Part shown: positions 24,365 to 32,598 of the stretch, piece by piece
Numbering within the stretch: the stretch's first letter is position 1
Layout of the letters: each line of letters begins with the position of its first letter
Assembly (NCBI GenBank): GCA_013289795.1
Contig: JABCZH010000004.1
Location: 1-64,000 of the forward strand
Source of the DNA: Acidobacteriota bacterium
Lineage (GTDB): Bacteria > Acidobacteriota > Terriglobia > Terriglobales > Acidobacteriaceae
Length of the DNA: 64,000 nucleotides
Reading direction: 5' to 3'
The notes under the pieces: model-generated
What the model was told of the DNA's origin: nothing
The model's database searches: none
The model's input: the letters and a program-made list of their open reading frames with translations, nothing else
Position numbers and translations under genes: made by a program

Positions 24365-27300
24365 ATGTCAGCAGCTACTGAGCCACAACCGGTACCCAAG
24401 GGCGATCCGCGCTTGGCAGTGCCCGCCGTGCTGATCACCCTCCATGGTGAAATTATCGGCAAGGCAACCGTTTTGTCGTCGGAGATCGCGGTGACGACCG
24501 CTGAAGTGGCCAAGTTAGCTCAATCCAAGTCCGGGGAGATCCCGCGTCCTGGCCCCGGTTCCGTGGCCACATTGATGCTCACTTTCCCGCAGTTTGCGGG
24601 CTCTCCTGGACTGCGCCCCGTTCCTGTCTCCCTTCATGCGATTGATGGGGAGCTCGGGTTCGGCGTATTGAGACTTTCGGGGGCGCTTCCGCTTCAGGTC
24701 CCGCAGGGTTTGCTTGGAACCGGCGAGATTCCAGCAGAAGGGGCCGAATGCGACGTTCTCTACTCCGACATCGAGCGAAAAGTTTTCTCTCAGCTCTCCG
24801 GTCGAGTCAGTGACCTACCAACCCAAGGGTTTGCCGTTCAGCTGGAATGGGATGCAACACCAAAAGGGAGTTGGCCCCTTCCGCTAGCTGGCGCTCCAGT
24901 CTTCGCTGCGTATCGGCTAGTCGGGATTGTTGCCAAGGGACCGTTGCGCCTGGTAGACGACCCCCGGTCTGGGCCATACATCGTTGAGGTACTGAGCGTG
25001 GCCTCGATGTCAAAAAGCGCAGTGACGCCAGTAATCCGCGATTTGTTGCCGTGGGTAGAAAGTGAACTGAACACGCCGAGGCCATTTCCCTTGAGTGCTC
25101 GGGATAAGAAATTTTCGCACGCCTCCGGAAGGAGTGCGCAACCGAGGGAGGAGGAAGATACGGAGTCCAAGCCAGCGGCTCCGAGCGATACGGAGTTATT
25201 TGCGCGGATGAGTCCGTCGAGCCGGAGCGCGCTGGAGCGTGCGGACGGGATGCGCCGCTCTGCGGGCCAGGATACGGTACACATGGAACACCTCATCGCT
25301 GGCCTTTTCGACAAGACGGACGGCCCCACTCAGCGGCTACTAGGTCTCGCTGGGATCGACCGCCCAAGACTGGCGCAGATTATCCAGGACACAGTCGGGA
25401 GTGTCATCCCGCAAAGCTACAGAGGACCAGAACTAACCAGGTTGCCGCGCATGTCAAAACATGTACGCGACGCTTTGACCATGGCAGCTGCGAAAGCGGA
25501 AACGACAGGGTCGATCCGAAGCAGACACCTGCTGTACGGTGTGCTCTCCGTAGGAGAGTGCAGGATGGTGAAAGCGCTGACCAACCTCGGCGTGACCCGG
25601 GACGGCATCATTCTTGACGAAGAACAAGCTGCGGAGCCTGTGTCGCGCCTCAAAAATATTACGAACCCTGCGCAAGAGGCCGGGGCAAATCCGACGCCAA
25701 AGTTAGACTCCGATCTTTGGAGTGAGGAGGACCGGCTGGGGTATGAGGCGTATGCGCGAACGATTGCGAGTCTGATCACGCACAGGGAGACCAGGCCGCC
25801 GCTGACCATTGGGATTAAAGCGCCTTGGGGTGCGGGGAAGACCACGTTAATGAAGCGTGTGCAGCATTTGCTGGACGGGTACGCAAGGTTGAGCGAGGAG
25901 AGCCAGATTGGAATCCTGCACGAGTGGCAGCCTTCGCAGCTGACATTGCGAGAACTGCTGCGGGAGCTAAAAGGTAGCTCCAAGCCTACGAAGCTGGAAA
26001 CGAAGCGGAGCACGGAGGGAGAAGCGTATGGCCTGTCGCCGCGCACCACGGTTTGGTTCAACGCGTGGAAGTATCAGACGAGCGAACAGATATGGGCGGG
26101 CATGGCACATTGCATCATTAGTCAGATCACGGCACGGATGGGAGTGAAGGAACGTGAGTTGTTCTGGTTGCGGTTGCACGCGCGACGGGTGAACGCCGAT
26201 GAAGTACGGCGAAAAATGTACGAGATGATCGCGCGGCAATTACTCCCACTGGCGCTAGTTGTGGGTGTCGCGGTTGCGATCGTGATCTGGGTCGCGGCAG
26301 CGATTCAACTTCTCCTGCCCTACCACTCCGTGATTCGGGGAGTTTCTATTCTGGCGGGTCTGATCGTGTTGGTTTGGAAAGGCTGGAACAAGCTGGGAGA
26401 CAAGGCTGCCGGAACGGTGCGCGATTTAGTCCGGGAGCCCGCGTACGAAGGAAAGATGGGTTATCTGCATTTAGTCGAATCGGACATGCGGGAGGTGCTG
26501 CAACTGGCGACTGCGGCTTCGGTGACGAAGGATAATCCGAAAGGGGATCCCCTGGTGATTTTTGTGGACGATCTGGATCGCTGTGTTCCTAGTAAGGTTG
26601 CGGAAGTGGTGGAGGCAATCAATCTTTTTCTGTGTGGGGATTATCCCAATTGCATTTTTGTTCTAGGGATGGAGCCTGGGATGGTAGCGGCGGCGCTGGA
26701 AGTCGCCAATAGAGATGTGATTCAGAAGGCGGAGGAGATGGGACTGGCGGACCGGACGGCGCCGGTGGGTTGGCGGTTCATGGAGAAGATTGTGCAGCTA
26801 CCGATCATGATCCCTCCTCCGTCTGCGGCGGGACGGCGGATGTATTTGGGGTCGCTCACCGGTCTGGCAGGCGAGAGTCCCGACGAGACGTTTGTTATGG
26901 CGGGCTCTGTGCCGATGCTTCTGGGGCCGCTGCCCATTTCCCGACCAGCGCAGCACGGGGCTGACGAAGAGGCGAAGGTTCAAACCTACATCGGGAAGAT
27001 CGGGCCAGCCAAGAGTTCAAGTGAGGCAGCGGCAAGAAGCCTGAACCTAGTTGCGCAAGCTCCGGTCGAAGAACGCTGGGCGGCGCGGGAGGCCGGCAAC
27101 AGGGTTTACGAACAAACGTTGAGTGAGCGTGATCCCGTGATGGCGCAGTTTCTGGAAGACGTGGCGCTGTGGGTGGACGGGAATCCGCGGCAGATCAAGA
27201 GGTATTTGAACGTGTTCCGCTTTTACAGCACATTGCGGCATAGCTTGCGGTTGGAGGGTGTGATCCCCAGCAAAGATTTGCCCTCGGATGAAGTCCTGGC

Positions 27301-27589
27301 GAAGTTTGTGGCACTGAGCATCCGGTGGCCGCACGCGGTCGATTGCCTGCGCGTGAAGAAAGACCTGAAAATGGACGGCGCGGACGGGCGGAAAGTGTCG
27401 TTGCTAGAGTTGCTGGAGACAGAAAGCAAGAAAATTGCCGGTGATGATGTGGCTGCGGACGCCGCATGGGAGAAGTTAGTCGGCAAGAATGGTCTAGGGA
27501 TGGGCGCGTGGGCGGAACAAAGGGCGTTCCGGCAGTTCTTGTCGCGTGGGGAATCTCTGTACAAGAAGGGGGGGCATGGGCTGTGGTGA
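24365..27589 (+). CDS. Pseudoprotease-Clp_N-KAP NTPase fusion, candidate defence protein
   Basis: 1074 aa; ATG preceded by GGAGG. Residues 1-220 follow the trypsin-like pattern, but the catalytic triad appears lost: VTTAEVA where the His would be, ELGFGVLRL for the Asp, LPLAGAPVF for the Ser. About 275-430 resembles Clp_N repeats (ALERADGMRR...VHMEHLIAGLF, RSRHLLYGVLS). About 460 onwards is a KAP P-loop NTPase: Walker A APWGAGKTTL (about 487), inserted two-TM hairpin (about 622-678), Walker B VIFVDDLDRC (about 735), then FVLGMEPGMVAAAL. KAP NTPases include phage-exclusion PifA; Clp_N and dead proteases occur as sensor modules in bacterial conflict NTPases. Membrane-anchored defence is an inference. 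Confidence 0.85.
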   Translation: MSAATEPQPVPKGDPRLAVPAVLITLHGEIIGKATVLSSEIAVTTAEVAKLAQSKSGEIPRPGPGSVATLMLTFPQFAGSPGLRPVPVSLHAIDGELGFGVLRLSGALPLQVPQGLLGTGEIPAEGAECDVLYSDIERKVFSQLSGRVSDLPTQGFAVQLEWDATPKGSWPLPLAGAPVFAAYRLVGIVAKGPLRLVDDPRSGPYIVEVLSVASMSKSAVTPVIRDLLPWVESELNTPRPFPLSARDKKFSHASGRSAQPREEEDTESKPAAPSDTELFARMSPSSRSALERADGMRRSAGQDTVHMEHLIAGLFDKTDGPTQRLLGLAGIDRPRLAQIIQDTVGSVIPQSYRGPELTRLPRMSKHVRDALTMAAAKAETTGSIRSRHLLYGVLSVGECRMVKALTNLGVTRDGIILDEEQAAEPVSRLKNITNPAQEAGANPTPKLDSDLWSEEDRLGYEAYARTIASLITHRETRPPLTIGIKAPWGAGKTTLMKRVQHLLDGYARLSEESQIGILHEWQPSQLTLRELLRELKGSSKPTKLETKRSTEGEAYGLSPRTTVWFNAWKYQTSEQIWAGMAHCIISQITARMGVKERELFWLRLHARRVNADEVRRKMYEMIARQLLPLALVVGVAVAIVIWVAAAIQLLLPYHSVIRGVSILAGLIVLVWKGWNKLGDKAAGTVRDLVREPAYEGKMGYLHLVESDMREVLQLATAASVTKDNPKGDPLVIFVDDLDRCVPSKVAEVVEAINLFLCGDYPNCIFVLGMEPGMVAAALEVANRDVIQKAEEMGLADRTAPVGWRFMEKIVQLPIMIPPPSAAGRRMYLGSLTGLAGESPDETFVMAGSVPMLLGPLPISRPAQHGADEEAKVQTYIGKIGPAKSSSEAAARSLNLVAQAPVEERWAAREAGNRVYEQTLSERDPVMAQFLEDVALWVDGNPRQIKRYLNVFRFYSTLRHSLRLEGVIPSKDLPSDEVLAKFVALSIRWPHAVDCLRVKKDLKMDGADGRKVSLLELLETESKKIAGDDVAADAAWEKLVGKNGLGMGAWAEQRAFRQFLSRGESLYKKGGHGLW

Positions 27590-27643
27590 AGGGGATTTTC
27601 CATTTGCCAGCCGCGAACCCACATCTTTGGTCCGCGCGGTTTC

Positions 27644-27746
27644 GGTAGACCGGGTAGAGCAGGTAGACACTCTCTCTTATGTGTATGGGAATCTCTGGCT
27701 CGAAGACTCCCTACCTATAAAGAAAGAAGTCTACCCTCTCTACCCC
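27644..27746. repeat. Iteron-like GGTAGA repeats, three direct plus two inverted
   Basis: Three tandem 9-mers at 27644-27670 (GGTAGACCG, GGTAGAGCA, GGTAGACAC) are followed about 60 bases later by two inverted copies (TCTACC at 27732 and 27741, again 9 apart). The outer arms form an imperfect 17-bp inverted repeat. It lies in the intergenic space between the KAP gene and the convergent P-loop gene. Confidence 0.7.
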
Positions 27747-27806
27747 TGACGGCTGAGGGCTATGCGTTCGGCCCGCGCGTGGTCCACAAACTTTCCGCAC
27801 TATGCG

Positions 27807-28946
27807 CTACGCCAGGCGAATAGGGTCCATCTTGACGCCTGAACGGTTGGCACCCTCGGAACCCAACAACTCTTTTCGCAACTTCTCAATAGCCTCGTCC
27901 GTATACTCGCATTCATCACAAGCCTTGATCAGCGTCGCAGGTGTCGGAACGACCACCGTTACTCCGTGAGAAGTTTTGGTCTCGAATCCGAGATCTCTTA
28001 CCATGGGGCCAATCTGACGAGGCAGCAAAGGGAAGCGGTGGTTGTCCCAGATGGACTTAGTCAAGGTGCTGAACTTTATGTTTTGCCAGTCCGCACCAAA
28101 ATCGTCGTGATAAAGGACGTCAAGGATTGCGCCTAGAACTAAGCCGTCCGGTTCAGATGACTGCGCCTCTTTCAATTCGGCGGTCTCCGTGAGAAGTCTG
28201 GGGAGCAGTTGTGCCGGAAAGTCTTGATCCCCGCACAGCCCTGCAGTACTGAGGAGCACTTTGTACGTGGCGAAGATTCGTCCGGCCACACCCTCCGGCT
28301 GTTCGATTCGCGGTGGTTCAAAAATCGCATTGTGGACCAACTCTCTGCCTTCGACATTCCAGGAATCGTTGGCATTGTAGTCTTGGTACTTTCGGCTATG
28401 GTCGGCTTTGTACCGAACGAACACGGTTCGGCCGTCCAGAGCAGCATCGTTGAAGGGAATCCGCCGATGAAGAACGGTAGCACCGAAAAACTTCTTGCTG
28501 TCGGTTCCCCAGTTTTCTCCTAGCTTCACCTTGTGGGCCGCTTCTGCGGATCTCCTTTGATAACGATCTGACAGCATCCTCTCAAATGTAGCCTCCGAGT
28601 CTTTCCAGGCCTGGTCTGCTTCTTCGAGAATAGCGGTTCCGGAGCCGCATTCGGCAAACTTGTCCCTGATGGTAGGTGCGGTCATGCTACGGAGGCTGAA
28701 TGCGGCAGGCCGGTAAGCGAAATTGCCGATGATCTCCAGAGTCGTACTCTTGCCACACGCTGTCTTGCCTATCAAAGCAAGTAGCGGAAATGTGTCGACA
28801 TGAGGAAGGCTATGAGTCGCCAGCGTCCAGTAGGTGACCAATTTCTGGTCACGCTCTTTCAGTCCAGTCGAGCGTAACAGTGCCGTCTGCATCAGAGCCG
28901 CTGCCCGAGCGAATTTCTCTTCCATGTCTGACACTGTGTCGCTCAC
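27807..28946 (-). CDS. Island P-loop ATPase (replication/primase-helicase-like)
   Basis: 379 aa from GTG 28946. Walker A LIGKTACGKST (about residue 58) and a Walker-B-like TAILEEADQAW (about 104) sit in a compact ATPase core; then VLHRRIPFNDAALDGRTVFV and a C-terminal helical region with KLRKELLGSEG. Such proteins are frequent near integrase and excisionase genes in genomic islands and probably act in element replication or maintenance. The excisionase-like gene ends 34 bases upstream, so the two are likely one operon. Confidence 0.7.
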   Translation of the reverse strand: MSDTVSDMEEKFARAAALMQTALLRSTGLKERDQKLVTYWTLATHSLPHVDTFPLLALIGKTACGKSTTLEIIGNFAYRPAAFSLRSMTAPTIRDKFAECGSGTAILEEADQAWKDSEATFERMLSDRYQRRSAEAAHKVKLGENWGTDSKKFFGATVLHRRIPFNDAALDGRTVFVRYKADHSRKYQDYNANDSWNVEGRELVHNAIFEPPRIEQPEGVAGRIFATYKVLLSTAGLCGDQDFPAQLLPRLLTETAELKEAQSSEPDGLVLGAILDVLYHDDFGADWQNIKFSTLTKSIWDNHRFPLLPRQIGPMVRDLGFETKTSHGVTVVVPTPATLIKACDECEYTDEAIEKLRKELLGSEGANRSGVKMDPIRLA

Positions 28947-28980
28947 CCCCAGAACCGCTCAGGCAAGTGCGTTCGTGAGC

Positions 28981-29178
28981 CTACTTGCTTTGCCTAGCAG
29001 CTAGATGCGTCCCGATGGAGACTATTCGTTTGACTTCACTGGCGGGAATTCGTACAAGGCGACCTACATGCACGAAAGTGATTTTGGACTCGCTGACCCA
29101 GCGACGGACGCAAGAAGGTTTGACGCGCAGTGCCGCTGCAAATTCTGGGATCGTCAGTAAACCGTAAGTTTCGCTCAT
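28981..29178 (-). CDS. Excisionase-family HTH protein
   Basis: 65 aa from ATG 29178, preceded by GGAG. MerR/excisionase-type winged HTH: YGLLTIPEFAAALRVKPSCV, RRWVSESKITFVHVGRLVRI, PASEVKRI. It is likely the recombination directionality factor for the integrase 1 kb away, and may also regulate. A longer frame starts at 29208. Confidence 0.85.
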   Translation of the reverse strand: MSETYGLLTIPEFAAALRVKPSCVRRWVSESKITFVHVGRLVRIPASEVKRIVSIGTHLAARQSK

Positions 29179-29304
29179 GGCGTAGCTTTCTCCTTTGGAG
29201 TCGGCCACGTGGTCCGTGGTCCGTTGAAATAGATCACACCAGATGAAAGGACACCTGTCACTATGGAGAAAACTGGAGAGGGATTTATTCCACGGAGGAA
29301 ATTG

Positions 29305-29874
29305 TCACGAGGTTTTGTCCGGGGTAGTGGACTGTTCTTTCTTGCGAGAGGCCAATAGCTTTCGTATTGCTTCGGCTGTCGTGCAACCTTCCCCGTGCTT
29401 TCTGTTCAGCGTCGACGCGACTTGGGCATAGGACTTGCCCCCGGACTTCAACTGCTGGGCTTCCTCCGCTAGTGCGTCCTTCCTTGGCCTTCCTGCCGTT
29501 GCGCGTGGTGGCCCCAAAACTCGTTGCGCGTACAGCCTCTTTGCCCTCCGGTATTCACGCCATTTCTTGGGAATACGCGGCAGGATGCTTTCGTATTTTT
29601 CGACTAGTCCCGGGTATGGTCGAAGATTTATAGGCGAGGGGTTTTTCCAAAGGATCCTCTCAACCCATAGTGGGTAGTCGGCTAGCAGCTCTCGGAGTTC
29701 TTCCTCTGCACTCTTGAAAGTCACACCCTTCATCTCGCTTGACATCTGGGACTTAACGAAAACCACTAGCGGACGGGATGCGCCCGTCGTTCGCTGGGTC
29801 CAACTTTCCGACTCTCTAGCACAGTCTATCGCACCCCGTAACACGTGGTACACTGTGCAAATTGTGTTTGTCAT
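29305..29874 (-). CDS. Hypothetical island protein with C-terminal HTH-like region
   Basis: 189 aa. A central SAEEELRELLADYPLWVERI and basic WREYRRAKRLYAQRVLG precede GRPRKDALAEEAQQLKSGGK, SYAQVASTLNRKHG, TTAEAIRKLLASRKK, which reads like a recombinase-type HTH. The start is uncertain (29874, or ATG 29745). It is divergent from the integrase operon across the operator at 29878-29887 and could bind it (inference). Confidence 0.6.
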   Translation of the reverse strand: MTNTICTVYHVLRGAIDCARESESWTQRTTGASRPLVVFVKSQMSSEMKGVTFKSAEEELRELLADYPLWVERILWKNPSPINLRPYPGLVEKYESILPRIPKKWREYRRAKRLYAQRVLGPPRATAGRPRKDALAEEAQQLKSGGKSYAQVASTLNRKHGEGCTTAEAIRKLLASRKKEQSTTPDKTS

Positions 29875-29896
29875 AACCTAACGTTAGCTATATAAT
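29868..29896 (+). promoter_or_regulatory. Integrase-operon promoter with operator palindrome
   Basis: TTGTCA (29868-29873), a 17-base spacer and TATAAT (29891-29896) form a near-consensus sigma-70 promoter. The spacer contains CTAACGTTAG, a perfect 10-bp palindrome at 29878-29887. Transcription would start near 29903, only a few bases before the ATG at 29907. Confidence 0.75.
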
Positions 29897-29906
29897 GGCT
29901 CCGTGT

Positions 29907-30077
29907 ATGAACAAGGTGAGCAACGCGGCAAGCCTAATGGGCCGTAAGAGCGCGAAGGTACGACAAGAGAAGTGGGGACGGAAGGAATTCGTGCGCCGGA
30001 TGCAGGAGTGGGGAAGGCTGGGCGGCAGGCCAAGAAACGGCAAAGCGAAGGACAGAAACAAACGAGGTGAGCGATGA
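29907..30077 (+). CDS. Small basic protein coupled to integrase
   Basis: The start is placed at ATG 29907 (56 aa) because the earlier ATG 29895 overlaps the -10 box. The sequence is highly basic: RKSAKVRQEKWGRKEFVRRM, QEWGRLGGRPRNG. Similar short basic proteins directly precede tyrosine integrases in related islands. Its stop overlaps the integrase ATG (ATGA). DNA binding is likely. The transcript would be almost leaderless. Confidence 0.75.
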   Translation: MNKVSNAASLMGRKSAKVRQEKWGRKEFVRRMQEWGRLGGRPRNGKAKDRNKRGER

Positions 30078-31294
30078 TCTATAAACGGGGATGTAACAAG
30101 AAAGGTCCAAACGAGACTTGCAGCAAGTGCGGTGAGCGTGGCTCCTGCGGTGTCTACTGGTACAAATTCATGTGGAACGGCAAGCTCGTGCGGGAATCCA
30201 GCAAACAGGGCAACGATAAGGTTGCGCGACAGATGGAGGCCGCGCACAAAACGTCTCTTGCGAAGGGCGAGGTCGGCATTCGTGAGAAGAAACCCATTCC
30301 CACCTTGGCCGAGTTCCTTAAACATCGCATCGAACCTTGGGCCAAGCAGCGCACTTCGTGGATTTGGTATCGAGCCGGTATCCGCGCCCTAGTTCGATAC
30401 AGGCCGTTGGCCAACATGCCGCTAAATGAGATTCAGGGTGAGCAGGCGGGGGACTTTGCAGCCCATCGGCTGTCCGAAGGTCTTCAGGCGGGCTCGATAA
30501 ACAGCTCGCTGCGCGTATTACGGAGGGTCCTCCATCTGGCAGTCGAGTGGGGAGTATTGGAATCCGCCCCGAAAATGGGACTCTTGTCCGGGGAACGTCG
30601 GCGGGAGCGCGTTGTAACGGTCGAGGAAGAGGCTCGTTACCTTGCTGTTGCATCGCCGCTTCTCGCGTCGGTGGCTGCGGTCCTGGCTGACTCAGGTCTA
30701 CGCCCTGACGAGTGTCACAGATTGCGGTGGGAGGACATTACCTGGGTAAACGGGCGCAACGGAACTCTCCTTGTGACTCATGGGAAGACTGCGGCAGCGA
30801 GACGGGTCCTGCCTATGAGTTCGAGAGTCAGATCAATCTTGGAGCAACGATGGGCTGAAACGGGGAGACCCTCTGAAGGGTGGATTTGGCCTGCACCGAC
30901 TAAGACCGGGCACATCGACCATTCGAGTCTCAAGAAGCAGCACACCAAGACACTGAGACTGTCCGGTGTTCGCCCATTCGTGCTCTACAGCCTGCGCCAC
31001 ACCTTCCTAACACGGCTCGGTGAGTCCGGATGCGATGCTTGGACATTGGCCCGCGTTGCTGGACACAGTTCAGTTGCAATCTCCAGCCGCTATGTTCATC
31101 CATCAGAAGATCTAGTCCTAGCTGCCATGTCTCGACTGGGTAGGCACAATTCTGGGCACACCGAGAATCACGACGAGACGCCGAGTGGATTAAGAACGGC
31201 GGCAATGCCAGAACAATCAGAAGGATACATGGTGAGCGCGGCAGGACTCGAACCTGCGACCCATGCCTTAAAAGGGCATTGCTCTACCAACTGA
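30074..31294 (+). CDS. Tyrosine-recombinase integrase of the island
   Basis: 406 aa. The N-terminus carries a Cys cluster (GCNKKGPNETCSKCGERGSC), then an arm/core-binding region, and a catalytic domain with Arg in LADSGLRPDECHRLRW, Lys in HGKTAAARR, LYSLRHTFLTRL (H-X2-R box as RHTF), GHSSVAISSRY and the nucleophile Tyr in SRYVHPS. The last about 20 residues (VSAAGLEPATHALKGHCSTN) are the antisense reading of the tRNA-Lys gene, so the stop lies beyond the attachment site. It catalyses integration into and, with the excisionase, excision from tRNA-Lys. Confidence 0.95.
   Translation: MIYKRGCNKKGPNETCSKCGERGSCGVYWYKFMWNGKLVRESSKQGNDKVARQMEAAHKTSLAKGEVGIREKKPIPTLAEFLKHRIEPWAKQRTSWIWYRAGIRALVRYRPLANMPLNEIQGEQAGDFAAHRLSEGLQAGSINSSLRVLRRVLHLAVEWGVLESAPKMGLLSGERRRERVVTVEEEARYLAVASPLLASVAAVLADSGLRPDECHRLRWEDITWVNGRNGTLLVTHGKTAAARRVLPMSSRVRSILEQRWAETGRPSEGWIWPAPTKTGHIDHSSLKKQHTKTLRLSGVRPFVLYSLRHTFLTRLGESGCDAWTLARVAGHSSVAISSRYVHPSEDLVLAAMSRLGRHNSGHTENHDETPSGLRTAAMPEQSEGYMVSAAGLEPATHALKGHCSTN
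31142..31160. promoter_or_regulatory. Candidate integrase arm-type sites, right
   Basis: AGGCACA (31142) and GGGCACA (31154) have the same 12-base period as the pair at 11056-11074. They lie inside the integrase gene, about 70 bases from attR. Confidence 0.5.
31230..31275. repeat. attR: 46-bp repeat inside tRNA-Lys
   Basis: Identical to 10857-10902. It covers the tRNA 3' end from CCA through the anticodon arm. The crossover must lie within these 46 bases. Confidence 0.93.
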
Positions 31295-31305
31295 GCTACG
31301 CGCCC
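31230..31305 (-). tRNA. tRNA-Lys(TTT)
   Basis: 76 bases with encoded CCA (31230-31232). The acceptor stem GGGCGCG pairs with CGCGCTC with one G-U. The D-arm TAGCTCAGTTGGTAGAGC, anticodon arm ATGCC-CTTTTAA-GGCAT (anticodon TTT) and T-arm GGTTCGAGTCC are all present. It is the integration target of the island and was rebuilt intact by the insertion. Confidence 0.97.
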
Positions 31306-31490
31306 ACACCCTTAACAATTTACACCAACTGGTGATGCTCTTGTTCTTGATCGGTGAAAATCCGCACGAATCCGTGACCGCTCCTCTCTTCGCCCACTCC
31401 GCACCAAACTATACAACTTCGTCCTGAATCCCCCGATTGAAGCGCTACCCAGCTAATGCCAAAATGGGGCTACGAATTCAGAGGTGTTCC

Positions 31491-32348
31491 ATGTCCCGCA
31501 TCAAAGCCAATCTCCTGCTTCCGACTCTCCTGCTGATGTGCTGGAGCCCAGTGTCAAGCGGCGCACAAGACAACCTGGTTACCGTGGACGTTCCCAACGC
31601 CAAAGAAACCGACTGCACTGCCATCAATAAGAGCGGGGTGGTGGCGGGATATTATGTCGACTCCAAGGGAGTGAACCACGGCTTTGCCCTGATTCAGAAG
31701 TCTTTCAAGTTCTTCGACGTGCCCCGCGCCCAGGCGACCTTCGTGTACGGGATCAACGATTTGAACCAGGCCGTGGGCTGGTACACGGATAGCGGATTCA
31801 TCACTCATGGCTTCCTGTACAACGCAGGCAAGGTGACGACGCTCGACCCTCCCGGCGCGACGCTTACCAATGCGTGGAGCATCAATAACTCAGGAACCAT
31901 TGTGGGCACCTTTGTTGACGGCGGCGGAGTGCACCATGGCTTCACCTACTCGCAGGGCGCTTACACTACCTACAATGCTCCGAACGCAATTCTCACGGCC
32001 ATCACGGGGATCAACACCGCCGGACAGATCGTTGGATTCTACGACGACTCCAGCGGCAACCAGCACGGCTTTGCTCTGATGAATGGAAAATTCTCCTCGT
32101 TCGAATACCCCGGCGCCACGGACACTCTGGCCACGCGGGTCAACGACAGCGTAAAAATTGTGGGCTACGACGGCGCCGATGGACTGGGTCCGTTCAGTGG
32201 CTACATCGAGAGTGGCGGCGTCTTCACCACCGTCAATTTTCCTGCCTCGTTAGACACCCGCGTGCTCGGTCTCAACAAAGCCGGAACCGTGGTCGGGCGC
32301 TACACCGACCTGAACAGCGTGGTGCACGGATACATGGGCACGCCGTAA
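31491..32348 (+). CDS. Secreted HAF-repeat protein
   Basis: ATG 31491 after AGAGGTG gives 285 aa with a signal peptide (ANLLLPTLLLMCWSPVSSGA). The mature part is made of about six repeats such as AINKSGVVAGYYVDSKGVNH, GINDLNQAVGWYTDSGFITH, SINNSGTIVGTFVDGGGVHH with the 'IN..G.IVG.Y.D..G..HGF' pattern of extracellular HAF/propeller-like repeats. Likely surface or periplasmic; function unknown. Confidence 0.85.
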   Translation: MSRIKANLLLPTLLLMCWSPVSSGAQDNLVTVDVPNAKETDCTAINKSGVVAGYYVDSKGVNHGFALIQKSFKFFDVPRAQATFVYGINDLNQAVGWYTDSGFITHGFLYNAGKVTTLDPPGATLTNAWSINNSGTIVGTFVDGGGVHHGFTYSQGAYTTYNAPNAILTAITGINTAGQIVGFYDDSSGNQHGFALMNGKFSSFEYPGATDTLATRVNDSVKIVGYDGADGLGPFSGYIESGGVFTTVNFPASLDTRVLGLNKAGTVVGRYTDLNSVVHGYMGTP

Positions 32349-32598
32349 CTTACGCCCGTGCCTCCCTCAAAGCCGGGCGCCACTCGCCCAGATTGCCGCC
32401 GCTTTACGCGTGACAGTCGTGCTCAGCAGCAAGGAAAGCTAGGTGTTGCTGAAAGTCGTCGAGAAAGTAATGCTCGCGCACAGCTGCCTGAGGAGAGCGG
32501 CATTGGACCCGGAAATCGGTCATTCTGACCCATTTTTTCCGCAACCCTCGGCGACCGGGATATAATCCCTGCCGCAGCAACCCGCGAAAAAGGTTTTG

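Larger units (their letters stand above)
10857..31275. mobile_element. 20.4-kb genomic island integrated in tRNA-Lys(TTT)
   Basis: The island is bounded by 46-bp direct repeats (10857-10902 and 31230-31275). The intact tRNA is at the right end; integrase, excisionase-like and P-loop genes are next to it. Candidate integrase arm sites occur at both ends. No conjugation, relaxase or phage structural genes are visible, so transfer probably needs helpers. Cargo: Rhs tip/immunity, an inserted P63C element, secreted beta-propeller protein, Cys-rich small proteins, regulators and the pseudoprotease-Clp_N-KAP fusion. Confidence 0.92.

Noticed and set aside
10857-31275. Island as a prophage or conjugative element
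   Set aside because: No capsid, terminase, tail, relaxase, coupling protein or type IV secretion gene is visible; only integration and replication-type functions.
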